Of a DNA stretch of 64,000 nt, positions 21,001-31,562 are shown piece after piece. The stretch is from NCBI GenBank assembly GCA_034509755.1, contig CM067542.1, positions 15,381,001-15,445,000 on the forward strand, given 5' to 3'. This DNA is from Anisodus tanguticus (lineage: Eukaryota; Streptophyta; Magnoliopsida; Solanales; Solanaceae). A program made the position numbers and the translations under genes. The notes below the pieces were generated by a model that made no database searches, had not been told where the DNA came from, and was given only the letters and a program-made list of their open reading frames with translations. Numbering within the stretch: position 1 is the first letter of the stretch; each line of letters opens with the position of its first letter.

Positions 21001-23523
21001 AGAATCAGTCATCACCATCACCGGCAACCGGCCCCGTCATCGCCAACCCGAGAAGAGCAGTCCACTCAGCCCCGCAACGGCAACCTCGGGACAACTCCTC
21101 TCGACCGCCTCTCGGCCAGTCCCCCTTTCCCCGACACCACTGCCCCGTCTTGGCCCTACCCCTCATTTTCGGGCCTATTCCCAATCCCGCTATCATGTCT
21201 CGGCCACCTCTTCTCGATCCCGTCCTACCTCCAGAAGCACCCTGATGGATAATGGAAACTTATGATATGCACGACATTTCCAAACCCAAGTGGTTGTTCA
21301 ACTTATCCACTTTTGTTGCCCCTTCCCCTGTTCCTCGTAATTCGATAGTTGCCTTGCCCGATCCTAATTGGAAAAATGCAATGATTGACGAATATAATGC
21401 TCTTATTGAAAATAATACGTGAGATCCAATACCTCGTCCTCCTGATGCTAATATTATTCATTCCATGTGGATTTTTCGACATAAAAAGAAGTCTGATGGT
21501 TCTTTTGAGAGGCACAAGACTCGTCTTGTAGGTGATAACAAATCTCAACATGTGGGAGTGGATTGTGATGAGACTTTCAGTCCTGTGGTGAAACCGGCAA
21601 CTATTCGGACCATTCTCAGTATTGCCTTGTCCAAATCTTGGCCTATTCATTAGCTTGACGTCAAAAATGCTTTCTTGCATAGGGACCTTCATGGAACCGT
21701 ATATATGCATCAGCCTATGGGATTCAGGGATCCAGTTCATCCAGATTATGTGTGTCTTTTGAGGAAATCACTCTATGGACTGAAATAGGCTCCTCGTGCA
21801 TGGTACCAACGGTTTGCTGATTTTGTATCCTCTATCGGTTTTTTCACATAGCAAATCTGATCATTCACTGTTCATCTATAGCAAGGGTAATGACATGGCA
21901 TACATCCTACTATATGTTGATGATATCATCCTCACTACATCTTCTGATGCACTTCACTGATCTATTATGTCACTCCTTGCCTCTGAGTTTGCTATGAAGG
22001 ATTTGAGCCCCATAAGCTATTTTTTGGGCATTGCTGTTACGAGACATGCATGTGGCTTATTTCTTTGTCAAATGAAGTACGCCGAAGAGATCCTTGACCG
22101 AGCATGCATGACGCCTTGCAAAAAGATCCACACACCGATGGACACTAATTCCAAACTCAGTGCTTCTTCGGGTTTTCTGTATGCCGACCTGACTCACTAT
22201 CACAGTTTAGCATGAGCATTACGGTATCTCACTTTCACGAGATCGGATATATCCTATGCCGTGCAACAAATATGCTTATATATGCACAACCTGACGGATA
22301 CACATATGAATGCGCTCAAACGTATTTTGCGTTATGTATAAGGTACTCTTCACTTCGGCCTCCACTTGTACAAGTCCACACTCAATAGTCTCACCTCTTA
22401 TTCTGACGCTGACTGGGGTGGCTGTCCGGACACTCGTTGGTCCATGTCAAGTTACTGTGTCTTCCTTGGGGATAACTTGCTTTCTTGGTCTTCTAAAAGA
22501 CAACCTACTCTGTCTCGATCCAGTGCCGAAGTCGAGTACAGAAGAGTCGCGAACGTTGTCTCTGAGTCTTTTTGGATAGACAACCTTCTATTGGAGCTTC
22601 ACTGCCCAATCCGCAAGGCTACATTGGTCTACTGTGATAATGTCAGTTCGATATATCTCTCCGGCAATCCGGTTCAACATCATCGCACTAAACACATTGA
22701 AATGGATATTCACTTTGTACGTGAAAAAGTGGCTCGTGGACAAGTTTGTGTCCTTCATGTTCCTTTCAAGTATCAGATTGCTGATGTATTTACTAAAGGA
22801 CTTCCGCGCATACTTTTTTATGATTTCCGAGCCAGTTTCAGCGTACGAGAACCGCCGCTTCAACTGCGGGGGCGTGATAGAATATTTTTAGAATATTCAT
22901 GTATCTTTTTGTATATCTTTTATATTAGGTAAATTTATATTTCGATTGTAATTAGGAAGATTAGTTACCTAATTTGTAGTCATGTAAATAATTATGTAAC
23001 ACTATATATATTGTACTGCATAATCAGAGAACCATATTCCTTTATATATGTTAAAAAGAAAAGTAAATAACAGGATTACATAAATCTGCATTATATTTAA
23101 AGACAAAAAGATTTCATAAACTTTTGTATAGGTCTAAAAATTAATATAATAAAGTTATTTATTGAAATTACTAATTGTTTTATTTTATTTTCTTGCAGTC
23201 AGCATTGCCACAAGCAGTCACTTCTTTCGTTTATGCCCAAGAATATGGACTACATGCTGACGTACTCAGTACCGCGTAAGTTCTTCAACTTTCTACAACA
23301 ATTTTGATTGCTAAAAGCTAACTCAAATAATTTTCTATAATATGAAATTTAACGTATAAATACATTTAATTTTATTAATGACATGATATATTAAACATTT
23401 TATGACTTCGAATAATGCTTAATTTTGTATTTTATTTTTCTTAATTTCAGGGTCATTGTTGGCACCATTATTTCTTTACCGTTGTTGATAGCGTATTATG
23501 CAGTTTTGGATATAATGCATTAA
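15042..23523 (+). CDS. PIN: PIN-type auxin efflux carrier, short-loop class, five exons, frameshifted in exon 1
   Basis: Exons: 15042-15737, 16272-16357, 16611-16768, 23199-23275, 23451-23523; every intron starts GT and ends AG. The product would be an integral membrane auxin carrier. The N-terminus M-I-G-W-E-D-I-Y-K-V-V and M-M-P-L-Y-V-A-L-I-L-G-Y-G-S-V-K-W-W are PIN hallmarks. The helices are followed by a short hydrophilic loop (about 60-70 residues, N/E-rich, after F-A-L-E-L-W-K-T-K), then N-P-N-S-Y (15682-15696), the family NPxxY-type motif, and the C-terminal helices across exons 2-5. The short loop places it with PIN5/PIN8-type proteins, which in known plants act at the endoplasmic reticulum. 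The exons sum to 1090 nt; without one copy of a tandem heptamer at 15203-15216 they give 1083 nt, about 360 residues, the usual size of this class. As written the frame stops at 15228-15230, so this is a pseudogene, a non-functional allele or a sequence error. Intron 3 is 6.4 kb because of insertions. Confidence 0.9.
15203..15216 (+). repeat. tandem heptamer duplication CAATTTC x2 in PIN exon 1
   Basis: CAATTTC occurs twice in a row, then CAATTCA. Reading through both copies leads to a stop at 15228-15230. Counting only one copy keeps the whole five-exon frame divisible by three and continuous with the conserved helix that follows. This is the only frame break I see in the gene. Confidence 0.85.
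15942..16064 (-). mobile_element. tRNA-derived SINE in PIN intron 1
   Basis: The minus strand opens near 16064 with GTTGGCTACCTGAACAG (box A-like), followed by GGTTCGAATCCCC (box B, near 16018-16030), and ends in a poly-A run (the T-run at about 15945-15955). The Pol III promoter boxes and A tail fit a SINE. I could not fix a target duplication. Confidence 0.6.
16891..17145. mobile_element. Stowaway-like MITE in PIN intron 3
   Basis: The inverted ends TACTCGATCCGTCTTGTCCAG and, reverse complemented, TACTTCCTCCATTTC...TGTCCAG, with TA borders and a length of about 255 bp, fit a Stowaway MITE. No coding sequence. Confidence 0.7.
17202..17542 (+). mobile_element. TRIM (terminal-repeat retrotransposon in miniature), complete
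   Basis: Two LTRs of 119 and 120 bp (17202-17320 and 17423-17542), both TGTTAAGAG...TTTACA, enclose about 100 bp. TGGTATCAGAGCCAG (17321-17335) is a perfect tRNA-Met-type PBS and GTGTGGGGGAG (17412-17422) is the polypurine tract. The 5-bp duplication AATCT occurs at 17197-17201 and 17543-17547. There is no coding capacity. It lies in PIN intron 3 in the sense orientation. Confidence 0.95.
17585..17900. repeat. possible hAT-type end and tRNA-like repeat
   Basis: CAGAGACGGATTTAG at 17585 resembles the terminal CAGTGGCGGATTT of the 5191-5450 element. Farther in, TTAGCTCAAGTGATA and AGGTTTGATTCTC resemble degenerate Pol III boxes A and B. The right border is not found. Confidence 0.3.
18091..18115. 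repeat. (TA)n microsatellite
   Basis: Twelve or so TA repeats in PIN intron 3, upstream of the copia insertion. Confidence 0.9.
18245..18422 (+). repeat. 5' LTR of element C
   Basis: 178 bp with a TATA-like ACTATATATATTG near 18369. It ends ...CCTTTA instead of the usual CA, directly before the PBS at 18423. Confidence 0.9.
18541..19269 (+). pseudogene. copia gag (element C)
   Basis: The open part 18652-19269 encodes a UBN2-type gag domain: D-E-L-W-S-R-L-D-A-V-I-L-Q-W-I-Y, R-A-L-Y-L-E-N-Q-F, Y-C-Q-E-L-K-M-I-A-D-Q-L and I-L-E-E-T-R-K. Homology extends upstream (A-V-N-N-I-K-N-F-I-P-I) but an in-frame TAA at 18634-18636 interrupts it. The C-terminus is Pro/Thr-rich and lacks a zinc knuckle. 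Confidence 0.85.
19606..22860 (+). pseudogene. copia pol (element C): protease, integrase, RT, RNase H
   Basis: Protease: W-Y-M-D-T-G-T-T-S-H-M-T near 19660-19695, an intact D-T-G triad. Integrase: R-L-G-H-P near 20080, Q-C-D-N-G-R-E-F near 20440 and S-C-P-H-T-S-P-Q-N-G-K near 20510. RT: open piece 21465-21653, Y-V-D-D near 21912, and 21967-22215 with Y-F-L-G-I-A-V-T-R. RNase H: 22366-22860 starting S-Y-S-D-A-D-W-G-G with R-T-K-H-I-E-M-D-I-H-F. Stops and frameshifts are common in integrase and RT, while the RNase H part is open. It is the most decayed of the internal copia elements with clear LTRs on this side of the window. Confidence 0.85.
22875..23044 (+). repeat. 3' LTR of element C
   Basis: 170 bp, aligned to 18245-18422 with a short deletion near its end. 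It is followed by the TATAT duplication and then the remaining intron before the PIN exon 4 acceptor (TCTTGCAG, 23191-23198). Confidence 0.9.
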
Positions 23524-23793
23524 GATCCATCTCTGCGAGCAAACTATTATCATTAATTAATTAGTAGGAATGCTATTTAATTAGTGAGTAGAACTTTGCT
23601 TGTAATTGTAAATCTGTAACTTTTTTTCTTATCCATTTATGAATATTTAACTCATTCAGAAATCTTAAAAAAAACAGACTACAAAGGCATGTGTTGCTAG
23701 TTGTGATTGTACGATGGAGTTAGTGATGATCATGATAGTCGTGTGGATAGTATAGTGGTAAAAGACTACCCTCACAGAAGTTTTTAAATGAAC
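23524..23793 (+). other. PIN 3' flank
   Basis: AT-rich sequence after the PIN stop. No canonical AATAAA is obvious close to the stop. Near 23742-23760 TAGTATAGTGGTA resembles a tRNA-Asp box A but no box B follows. Confidence 0.4.
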
Positions 23794-24086
23794 TACTTCC
23801 TCAGTACCAAAAATATTCGTCTTCTTTACTAAAAATATTTGTTTGAGGAACACTTATCGTTTTATTTAACCAAGATAAATTTAAATAGCTCTTTTTCATT
23901 TTACCCTTGTATTAGTTAACAATATTTAAGAGGTTCTCTTTCTTGATAAAGTAAAATATTTATTGAGGAGAGATCGTATGATGAATATGTAAAAAGGTAA
24001 CATAGTCAAAATGTTACCCTTATAAATGTTTTCTTAAGGGATGTGTAGACGAAAAATGCGACAAATATTTTGGGATGGATGAAGTA
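23794..24086. mobile_element. Stowaway-like MITE downstream of PIN
   Basis: Inverted ends TACTTCCTCAGTACC and, reverse complemented, TACTTCATCCATCCC, continuing into AAAATATTYGTC on both sides, with TA borders. About 293 bp, no coding sequence. Confidence 0.7.
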
Positions 24087-24856
24087 TATATTAATGATTT
24101 TAAGACTGATACAACATTATTTGAATGAATCAAAACCTATTTAAAACAATTAAATGGGAGTGGTAAAGAGAACACAAACGAACTTAAAGTTAAATAATTC
24201 AGATATGCAGATCTCCATGAAGTGAAAATAATTGATTAAGGCCTAAAAAAGGTCTAGGATCGACATGAAAGGTACTAGTATATAGTATTGCATATCTTCT
24301 GAAAAAGAATTCATAGAATTTCCATCTTAATAGTCCTTCAATTAGCAAGCAGATCAAGAACAGAAGGAGAACAGTAACTCATAAATCTGCGGAAATTTAG
24401 AAAAAAATACATATACTTTGAAGAAGAAAACTTGAACAAAAAGTAGAAAATCAAACTAATTAAGTAAGTGTAAAGTCCCGTAAGTTTTTATACTTATTTC
24501 GAATTAATTTCGGTCATAAGTGAAGTTATTTAAGTGAATTCAAGGTATGCGTACCCACACGAGGGTCCAACAACATGATTTTTAAAGAAAAGTACGTAGT
24601 ATCCCTTGAATTTTAATTTTTCAAAACTTCAGACCGTTTCTTTTTCGAAGTTATGTAGACAAAGTTATGTGCAATTAATTTAGCAGATAACATATTTTCA
24701 GGAAGTGCAACGCAGATTTGCATTGCAACACAAAACGCAACGCTCCGTCAACATACTTGCTGCCAAACCGATAGCAAGTTTTGCGCTACAACGCAAAAGT
24801 GCAGCGTAGATTTGTCCTACAGCAAAAAACGCAGTGCGCAAGCTATAGCGCAGACC
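24087..24856. other. intergenic; possible retroelement remnant with ACGCA-rich block
   Basis: From 24470 the text (AAAGTCCCGTAAG and onward) resembles a gypsy-type LTR or leader remnant, but no borders are seen. Between about 24712 and 24855 the words ACGCA, AACGC and GCGCA recur many times at irregular spacing. No coding sequence. Confidence 0.35.
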
Positions 24857-24861
24857 AAGTT

Positions 24862-25073
24862 TGTTAGACAACACAACACATGAAAAACGTAATTACTTTA
24901 TTATTGTAAAAGTAATTACACTAAGACTTGAACACTATAACTTAACCACAATATACACCAAATTCTTACTCTTTTATTTTTATCAACACTTGACACTCAC
25001 ACTTAAGCTTACTTAAGTATTTACACACTTTAGACTCACTTGGACACTTTTTGGATGCACAGTTGGAACTTAC
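24862..25073 (-). repeat. element D 3' LTR, outer part
   Basis: TGTTAGACAAC... aligns with the outer part of the intact LTR at 40114-40582 and stops at CTTAC, the target site of element E. The LTR continues at 35695. Confidence 0.9.
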
Positions 25074-26657
25074 TGTAGGATTTTGTTGTGTTCAAAACAC
25101 ATAAGTAAAGCATAACGGAAGTTTAAAATTTTATTTCTTACCCCAACAATTCCTTCTGGTATGGTTATATGACAATCAAACCTGTAAAGTAAACTTGAAC
25201 ATAACACTTACAGGTTATAAAAATCTGGAGTCTTTACTAAAGGGTGAACACGCGATTACCCCTTCGACCGCAAGCACTTTGCTACGGTGTATTCCTCTGT
25301 AAAGAAAGCCAGGAAATCTAGGCAGAGGTTTGAGAGAGTTTTATCCTAGACTCTAAGTCTAGAATTGTTTAATAGAATATCTATATAATATCAATGAGGT
25401 TAGTGTTGTATTTATAGTTAAAATTAGGTCACAAATCAGATTAGGGTTGGGCTCTAAGCATGACCCAAAAATCGAGGCGCAGTGGGCTTGTCTGATTAGG
25501 CTCATTGTCGGGTCAGTTGCGCGACTCAGCCTAGTAGGCGTCACGGCGCCTAACGTTCCTCGTTAATATATATTTAGCACATTTAATTAAATTCAAAATT
25601 CAATTTTGACTTTAATTAAATAATTTCCATCAAATAGAAATTATCCCATAGTTATTATCAATTTAAATATCTCAATTCCAAATTAAATACTTAATACTTT
25701 CTCAATACACCCTTAGATTGAAGAGACAAGCGACATAGTGTGACCCTATAGGCCCTCACATATTGACACTAATCCAATTAAGGTCCATACAGAACTCCTA
25801 GACTGCGTCGTACGACAAACTCAGTATGTGAAGTACGTTTACATGAATCCAGCAAATATAACCTTTATATGAGATGATAAATTCCTTTCATTCGCGACAC
25901 ACTCGATCAAACTTAGGATTTGCCATGTGTCTATCAAAATGACTTGATCACTTTATCTCATCTATATTAGTCGACAACTAGATCATATTCTGAATATGTC
26001 TCTTGCATTGGCCAATGACTTGGTCGACCTAATATCAATGAGAAATTGAATGCTCTCTCGAATATCCAATCGAGGAATGAATCCTATTCTTGACCCAACT
26101 ACCACCTTAGTTTACATCATAATGCACCCAACACAAGCCGTATCTTATCCTATAAGGAGTTTAAGCTTAGGACAAGGTCAAAGTACATTACTTTGTAAAC
26201 AAGGTGCGTATTGACCTCAAGTCAGAGGACCTCTATCTCCCACACGTTGATAACACTCTAGACATGTACAACAAATAGTTTATCAGCAGGGTATACCAAT
26301 ACTTTCCAAAAGTATCCATGTGTCCATCACTAGTAACCATTACTAGTAGCAAGTGAGACATACTATATTCTCCAAGAATGTGATGCAGCCCACATGTCGA
26401 CTTATAACATATCATCGATATTCCATTCTCGATGATCATTAGTCGAGGCTATTTTGAGAGTTACGTTCTATCATTAATATCTCACTCTATTAATGACAAC
26501 GTAAGCTCAAGGGATGCACATATATGAATAATTGCAAACAATCAAACAATAATTCAATAATTACAAATGTCATAAATATTAATCTTATTAATAATACGAA
26601 TGTGTTAAAGTACATTTATCCCTAATAATGATTGTCTCTAGGACATACATACTTTCA
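25074..26657 (-). repeat. 3' LTR of element E
   Basis: 1584 bp, nearly identical to 34108-35689. Small open frames in it (for example 26439-26233) recur in the other LTR and are repeat-derived, not genes. The GC-rich TAGGCGTCACGGCGCC block near 25533 is the most diverged part between the copies. Confidence 0.9.
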
Positions 26658-26793
26658 ATCTCTCACTTGTCCTAGAGCCAATCTCCAATGTATCTAATAC
26701 CCATGTTTTAGAAATGACTATTATGCTTAGCTAAGATTAATGGTTTAGTAAATGGGTCAGCTAGATTATCATATGTGGGAACATAGTCTAATC

Positions 26794-28461
26794 TTATTTC
26801 TTCAGTTTCCACCATCTCCCTGAGTATGTTGTATTTCCTTGGTACATGTTTGTTTCTATTTGTTGATCTTGGTTCATAGCTTGCGAAATCGCACTAGTAG
26901 TGTCACAATAAATCGTTATTGGACAAGTGGCACTTGGAACAACCGCTAGTTCCTTCAGGAACTCAGATATCACGATAGCTTTTTTACCAGCTTCCGATCC
27001 AGCAATGTACTTGGCTTCAGTTGTCGAATCAACAGTCGTAGCTTGCTTGGAACTTTTCCAACTCACTACTCCACCATTGAAAATGAAGGTATATCAAGAC
27101 TGAGACTTGAAGTCATCAAGATCTGTCTGGAAGCTAGCATCAGTGTACCCAGTAGACACTAGCTTCTCTTGTCCATCATAGACTAAGAAATATTCTTTAG
27201 TTCATCTAAGATACTTAAGAATACTCTTGACTGCTTTCCAGTATTCTTCCCCAGGATTCTGCTAGAATTTGCAAGTCATACTAAGTGTATAGGCCACATC
27301 TGGCCTCGTACAGGTCATGGCATACATGATTGATCCTATAGCTGAAGCATATGAGATTCTCTTCATGCGTTCAAGTTCTGCAACAATAGAAGGACTATCC
27401 CTTTTTAATAATTTGATGCCTTGACCTCTAGGAAGACCTCCCTTATTGGAGTTTTCCATAGAGAACCGTCTTAGCACTTTGTATATGGAATGTGACAACC
27501 CCAACAATCTATTAGGTCTATCTCTATAAATCATAATTCCAAGAATGTAGCAGGCTTCACCCAAGTCCTTCATCATGAAGGTGCTGGATAACCATTCCTT
27601 GACTGATTGCATGAGAGTCTTATTGTCTCCCATTATTAATATGTCATCTACATATATAACAATGAAGACAATACTCTCTTCCTTGCGCTTACTATAAATG
27701 CAGGGATCTTCTTTGCTTCTAACAAAGTCAAACAATTTGACTGCTTTGTCAAAGCAAATATTCCAACTCCTTGAGGCTTGCTTAAGTCCATAAATGGACT
27801 TATGTAGCTTGCATACTGCTTTGGGCTCAGTCTTGGATGTAAAACCCTCAGGTTGTATCATGTACACCTCCTCAATTAGGTTACCATTGAGGAAAGTAGT
27901 TTTAACATCTATTTTCCAAATGTCATAATCATAGTATGTGACTATTGCAAGCGAAATTCGAATGGACTTAATTTTCGCAACAGGTGAAACTGTTTCATCA
28001 TAATCGACCCAGGCCTTTAATTATAACCTTTAGCCACCAATCTTGCCTTATAAGTCTATACCTTGCTATATGCATCAATCTTCTTCCTGAAGACCCATTT
28101 GCATCCTATGGGTATAACCCCTGTTGGCAAATCAACCAAGTTCTAAACTTAATTGATGTACATCGAGTCCATCTCAGATTTCATGACTTATTGCCATCTC
28201 TGCGAATCAATTTCTAACATAGCTTCGCTGTAGGTCGTAGGTTCATAGTCATCAGGAATATCTATCTCATTGTTTATTTCAACAAGGAGATTAAGTCTTA
28301 CAGACGGACGATAAGTCCTAGTGGACCTACAAAGTTGATTATTCTGCGTTTCAGTGTTTGTTACATTCTGATTGTCAGAAGGTCTTTGTGTGTTGGACAA
28401 TCCACCACCTTGAGAGCTTTCAGGAATGTCATTTTCATGTATTTCCTGAATGGAATGATAT
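26794..28461 (-). pseudogene. copia connector, RT and RNase H (element E)
   Basis: 28461-28188 is the acidic connector before RT (S-S-Q-G-G-G-L). The RT fingers near 28100-27880 are broken by stops. The large open piece 27867-27262 has Y-M-I-Q-P-E-G-F, K-L-H-K-S-I-Y-G-L-K-Q-A and Y-V-D-D (27642-27653), and ends in the T-R-P-D-V-A-Y segment. RNase H is represented by S-W-K-S-S-K-Q-A-T and T-E-A-K-Y-I-A at 27066-26960, then degenerates toward the LTR. The catalytic RT motif is intact but the polyprotein is not. Confidence 0.85.
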
Positions 28462-28466
28462 ACAAC

Positions 28467-30409
28467 TATCACGACCCAAACCGGAGGGGCGCGATGGGCA
28501 CCCAGATCCTACCCGTCAGGTACCACCATTTATATATTTAACATCTAATCGTAATTAATTACGGACTGAGCAGAAAGAAAATTATGAAAATCAGGTAACC
28601 ATCTTTTATATACACATACCCATACCAAGGCCGACAAGGCCATACCAGACCACTATCCACAGGACACCTGTCTACAAGCCTCTAGGAGTAGCAACATCAA
28701 AGGTCGGGACAGGGCCCCGCCATACCCATATATACAAGCAAAAGTACCGTACCAAAATTAGACCAACACTACGAACAAGGGGAGTGCTCCAAAAATTCAC
28801 TGAACCCGAAGTCAACTAACGTGAACCGTCACCCTCCTTGATTGAACTTGCGGGCATGAAATGCAGCGTCCCCCGACAAAATGAATGTCAGTACGACTGA
28901 TGTACTGAGTATGTCAAGCATGAATAATAGCATAACAGGGATATACAACAACAGAAACAGAAACAGTTGACCAACAGTAAATGCCTCTGAGGGCCCTAAT
29001 ACATATGCCTAAATGTTATGCACAATGCAGTTTCCATATACATCATCCTCATCAGGCCTCTTTCTTACCATAACAGCCTCTGTGGGCATCATAACATATA
29101 ATGGTTAATGAGTGTATGCATAATGCAAATGCGGTATACTAATGTCCACACAGAAATCCTCCCATAACCGCCTCTATTGGCATCAGGTTATATCGCCACA
29201 TAAGGGCATCACATCATCACATCATATTGGCCTCTTCGGGCTCTTTTGTGATAGTTTGTACCAGCTGCAGGTGGTGTGCGTATGTAACGCCTTTCTCTTT
29301 TCCCATTCCTCGTACATATATATATATAATATTTACCATATAGTAGTGTGCATAGCACAGGTGGTCCAGGATAATATATGAATGCAATGTAAATAAAAAT
29401 GCATGAATGATAACACAATATTCCAATCTCAACGGATGACATAATACCTTTATACCTTCGGCTAACATTGGAAAATCAACATTTTTTCCGTATGCCTCAG
29501 TAAGGACTTAGAAACATATTTAGATATGCTTTTAGCATAGGAATCAATAACATGAATATTCTTAACTACTAGGAGTAGAATAAATTATGGAGCAATATCA
29601 CAGTTTTATTTTATTACGTGGAACATACCAAAAGAAAGAAATAATTTGCCTTAACATACCTCAACCCAAAGCTTAACAACAGGTGATCGAACACCTCTGC
29701 CCTTATCTGAGATAGTCCAAACCCACAACTAGAACAAGGACACTTAATCCTATTATCATATGACACATTAGCAAATGCAAAGTCTAAAAAAAATTGTAGC
29801 CCTTTCTTATATTCCAGTGTAGTTCGAGGCTTCACTATCGAACTCTTATCCATCATTTCAGATTTTTTTTATGTGAGTGTGTAGAAGACTAGAGAGTGAA
29901 ACTATGTAGAAATATGAAATATCTACTTAGTATTTAAGTTGTGCTATACAAAGGTGTCGGAAGGTCTTCTTAATGGACCACGACTTGCCACCTAATTAAC
30001 CATATTAGCTTAGTCATTAAAGTTGTTAACACGTAGAGATTCCCCACTTACTATTGTCTCCCCTTAAAATTAATCCCACAATTAATCAATTACCCACACA
30101 ATTAATTCTAGATCCCACTTCATTTAAATCCTAAAAACTCATTAGACCTTCGTATACTTAATGTTATAATTTCCTAATATGCCACTAGTCCCTAACCTCT
30201 TTGTGCACGCACCAAATTTATTTCTGTTTCCCGTCATCACACTTCTTATGTCCAAAATAATTTCGGGGTTTAATCATTTTATATTCTAGTGACTTTATTA
30301 GCATACGTAAACATGAATTTTTCCTAATGCTCGGGTCTATTTACACACGCCTAGCGATTTTACATATGCCTAGCGACTCAAACAGTAACCCGAAAGTACG
30401 GGATTTACA
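28467..30409 (-). mobile_element. solo LTR, probably Ty3/gypsy, nested in element E
   Basis: The minus strand begins TGTAAATCCCGTACTTTCGG and ends GGTTTGGGTCGTGATA; the second end matches a common Solanaceae gypsy LTR terminus. The 5-bp duplication ACAAC lies at 28462-28466 and 30410-30414. It is 1943 bp with no coding sequence, so it is a solo LTR left after LTR-LTR recombination. Its middle (about 28980-29250) holds short imperfect repeats of the type GCCTCTGNGGGCATCA. It splits the element E polyprotein between integrase and RT. Confidence 0.85.
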
Positions 30410-30775
30410 ACAACCATTGTATCATCTTCCATTGGTTGTGTATGAGAGCCTTGCATTTCTGCACTATCTTTCACAACACTCCCATTGGCTGAAGAACGTA
30501 CTCTAAGTACCCAATCTTCACCAAATACTCCCACTAAATCCTCGACAAGGATTCAACTTCTATGTTATCTTGTGGTTCATGAATTTCTTCAAATTCTATC
30601 TTATTGCAACTCTGTTCCTTGTAGACATAGTCTTATTCAAGGAAAGTTGCATTTTTGGAAACAATGACCTTATCTTCTCCAGGAAGATAGAAATAGTATC
30701 CCTTAGTTTCCTTTGGATACCCCACAAAATAATATTTCTCACGTTTAGATTCCAACTTGTCAGTAAGCATCTTCT

Positions 30776-31448
30776 TTACATATGCAGGGCACCATAGGGT
30801 CGCATATGTTTAAGTGATGGCTTCTTGCCATTCCATATCTCACATGGAGTTTTCTCTACTGACTTTGAAGGAACCCTGTTCAGAATATAAATTGAGCTTT
30901 GCAATGCATAGCCCCAAAGGTATGTTGGTAGAGTTGAGAAACTCATCATGGATCTAACCATATCTAATAGGGTTCGATTTCTCCTTTCAGCAACACCATT
31001 CATTTGTGGCGTTACAAGAGGTCTCCATTGTGATTGGACTCCATGAAGCTTCAAGTAATCCAGAAATTCTTTACTTAAGTATTCACCTCCTCGATCAGAT
31101 TGAAGGGTCTTGATACTTGTTTCAAGTTGCTTCTCGCCTTCCATTTCGATGTCCGATCCCGGATACCATGACTTACCTTCAAACAGGCTCTACTTCTAAC
31201 TTGTACTCCTTGAATTTCTCAACGGCTTCAGACTTGTGTTTCATAAGATACACATGCCCAAAACTTGTGAAATCGTATGTAAAAGTGATGAAGTAAGGGA
31301 AGCCTCCCTTAGCTTGAGTTGAAAATGGCCCACATACATCAGTATGGAACAACTCAAGTACATCTTTGGCTCGCACACCTTTCGCAAAAAGTGGCTTGTT
31401 GGTCATCTTTCCTCTTAAGCAAGATTCACAGTTACCATAGGACTCCAA
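30776..31448 (-). pseudogene. copia integrase (element E)
   Basis: 31448-31179 has the zinc-binding C-x2-C (C-E-S-C), then F-H-T-D-V-C-G-P-F with the first catalytic Asp. 31144-30776 has the second Asp in Q-S-D-R-G-G-E-Y and the Glu in P-Q-M-N-G-V-A-E-R-R-N-R-T-L-L, then Y-I-L-N-R-V-P-S-K. A stop and frame change separate the two pieces. The C-terminal part continues to about 30420, then the solo LTR interrupts. Confidence 0.85.
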
Positions 31449-31562
31449 GTCAAATGGTTCCAGGTAGTCTAACTTTCTTAATCTCGCTATCTTTGATTCA
31501 TTGATATGACCAAGTCTACAGTGCCATAAGTAGGTGGGGTTTCTTGGATTACTTATTTTAGC

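Larger units (their letters stand above)
18245..23044 (+). mobile_element. complete Ty1/copia element C in PIN intron 3
   Basis: LTRs at 18245-18422 and 22875-23044 (TGATAGAAT...TTCCTTTA) are flanked by TATAT duplications (18240-18244 and 23045-23049). The PBS (18423-18436, TGGTATCAGAAGCC) follows the 5' LTR and a GCGGGGGCG purine-rich tract precedes the 3' LTR. Between them lie gag, protease, integrase, RT and RNase H in copia order with many stops. It is 4.8 kb, inserted 54 bases after the PIN intron repeats and 154 bases before exon 4, in the sense orientation of the gene. Confidence 0.95.

Noticed and set aside
23742..23762. tRNA-Asp gene
   Set aside because: Only a box A-like TAGTATAGTGGTA is present; no box B or cloverleaf follows.
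24862..25073. Independent solo LTR
   Set aside because: It is only the outer part of the D LTR; the inner part is found at 35695-35938 beyond element E.
26233..26439. 68-codon open frame, with a near copy at 35268-35471
   Set aside because: Both are the same position in the two LTRs of element E.
29142..29468. Open frames on both strands
   Set aside because: They lie within the solo LTR and its short repeats, with no protein signature.
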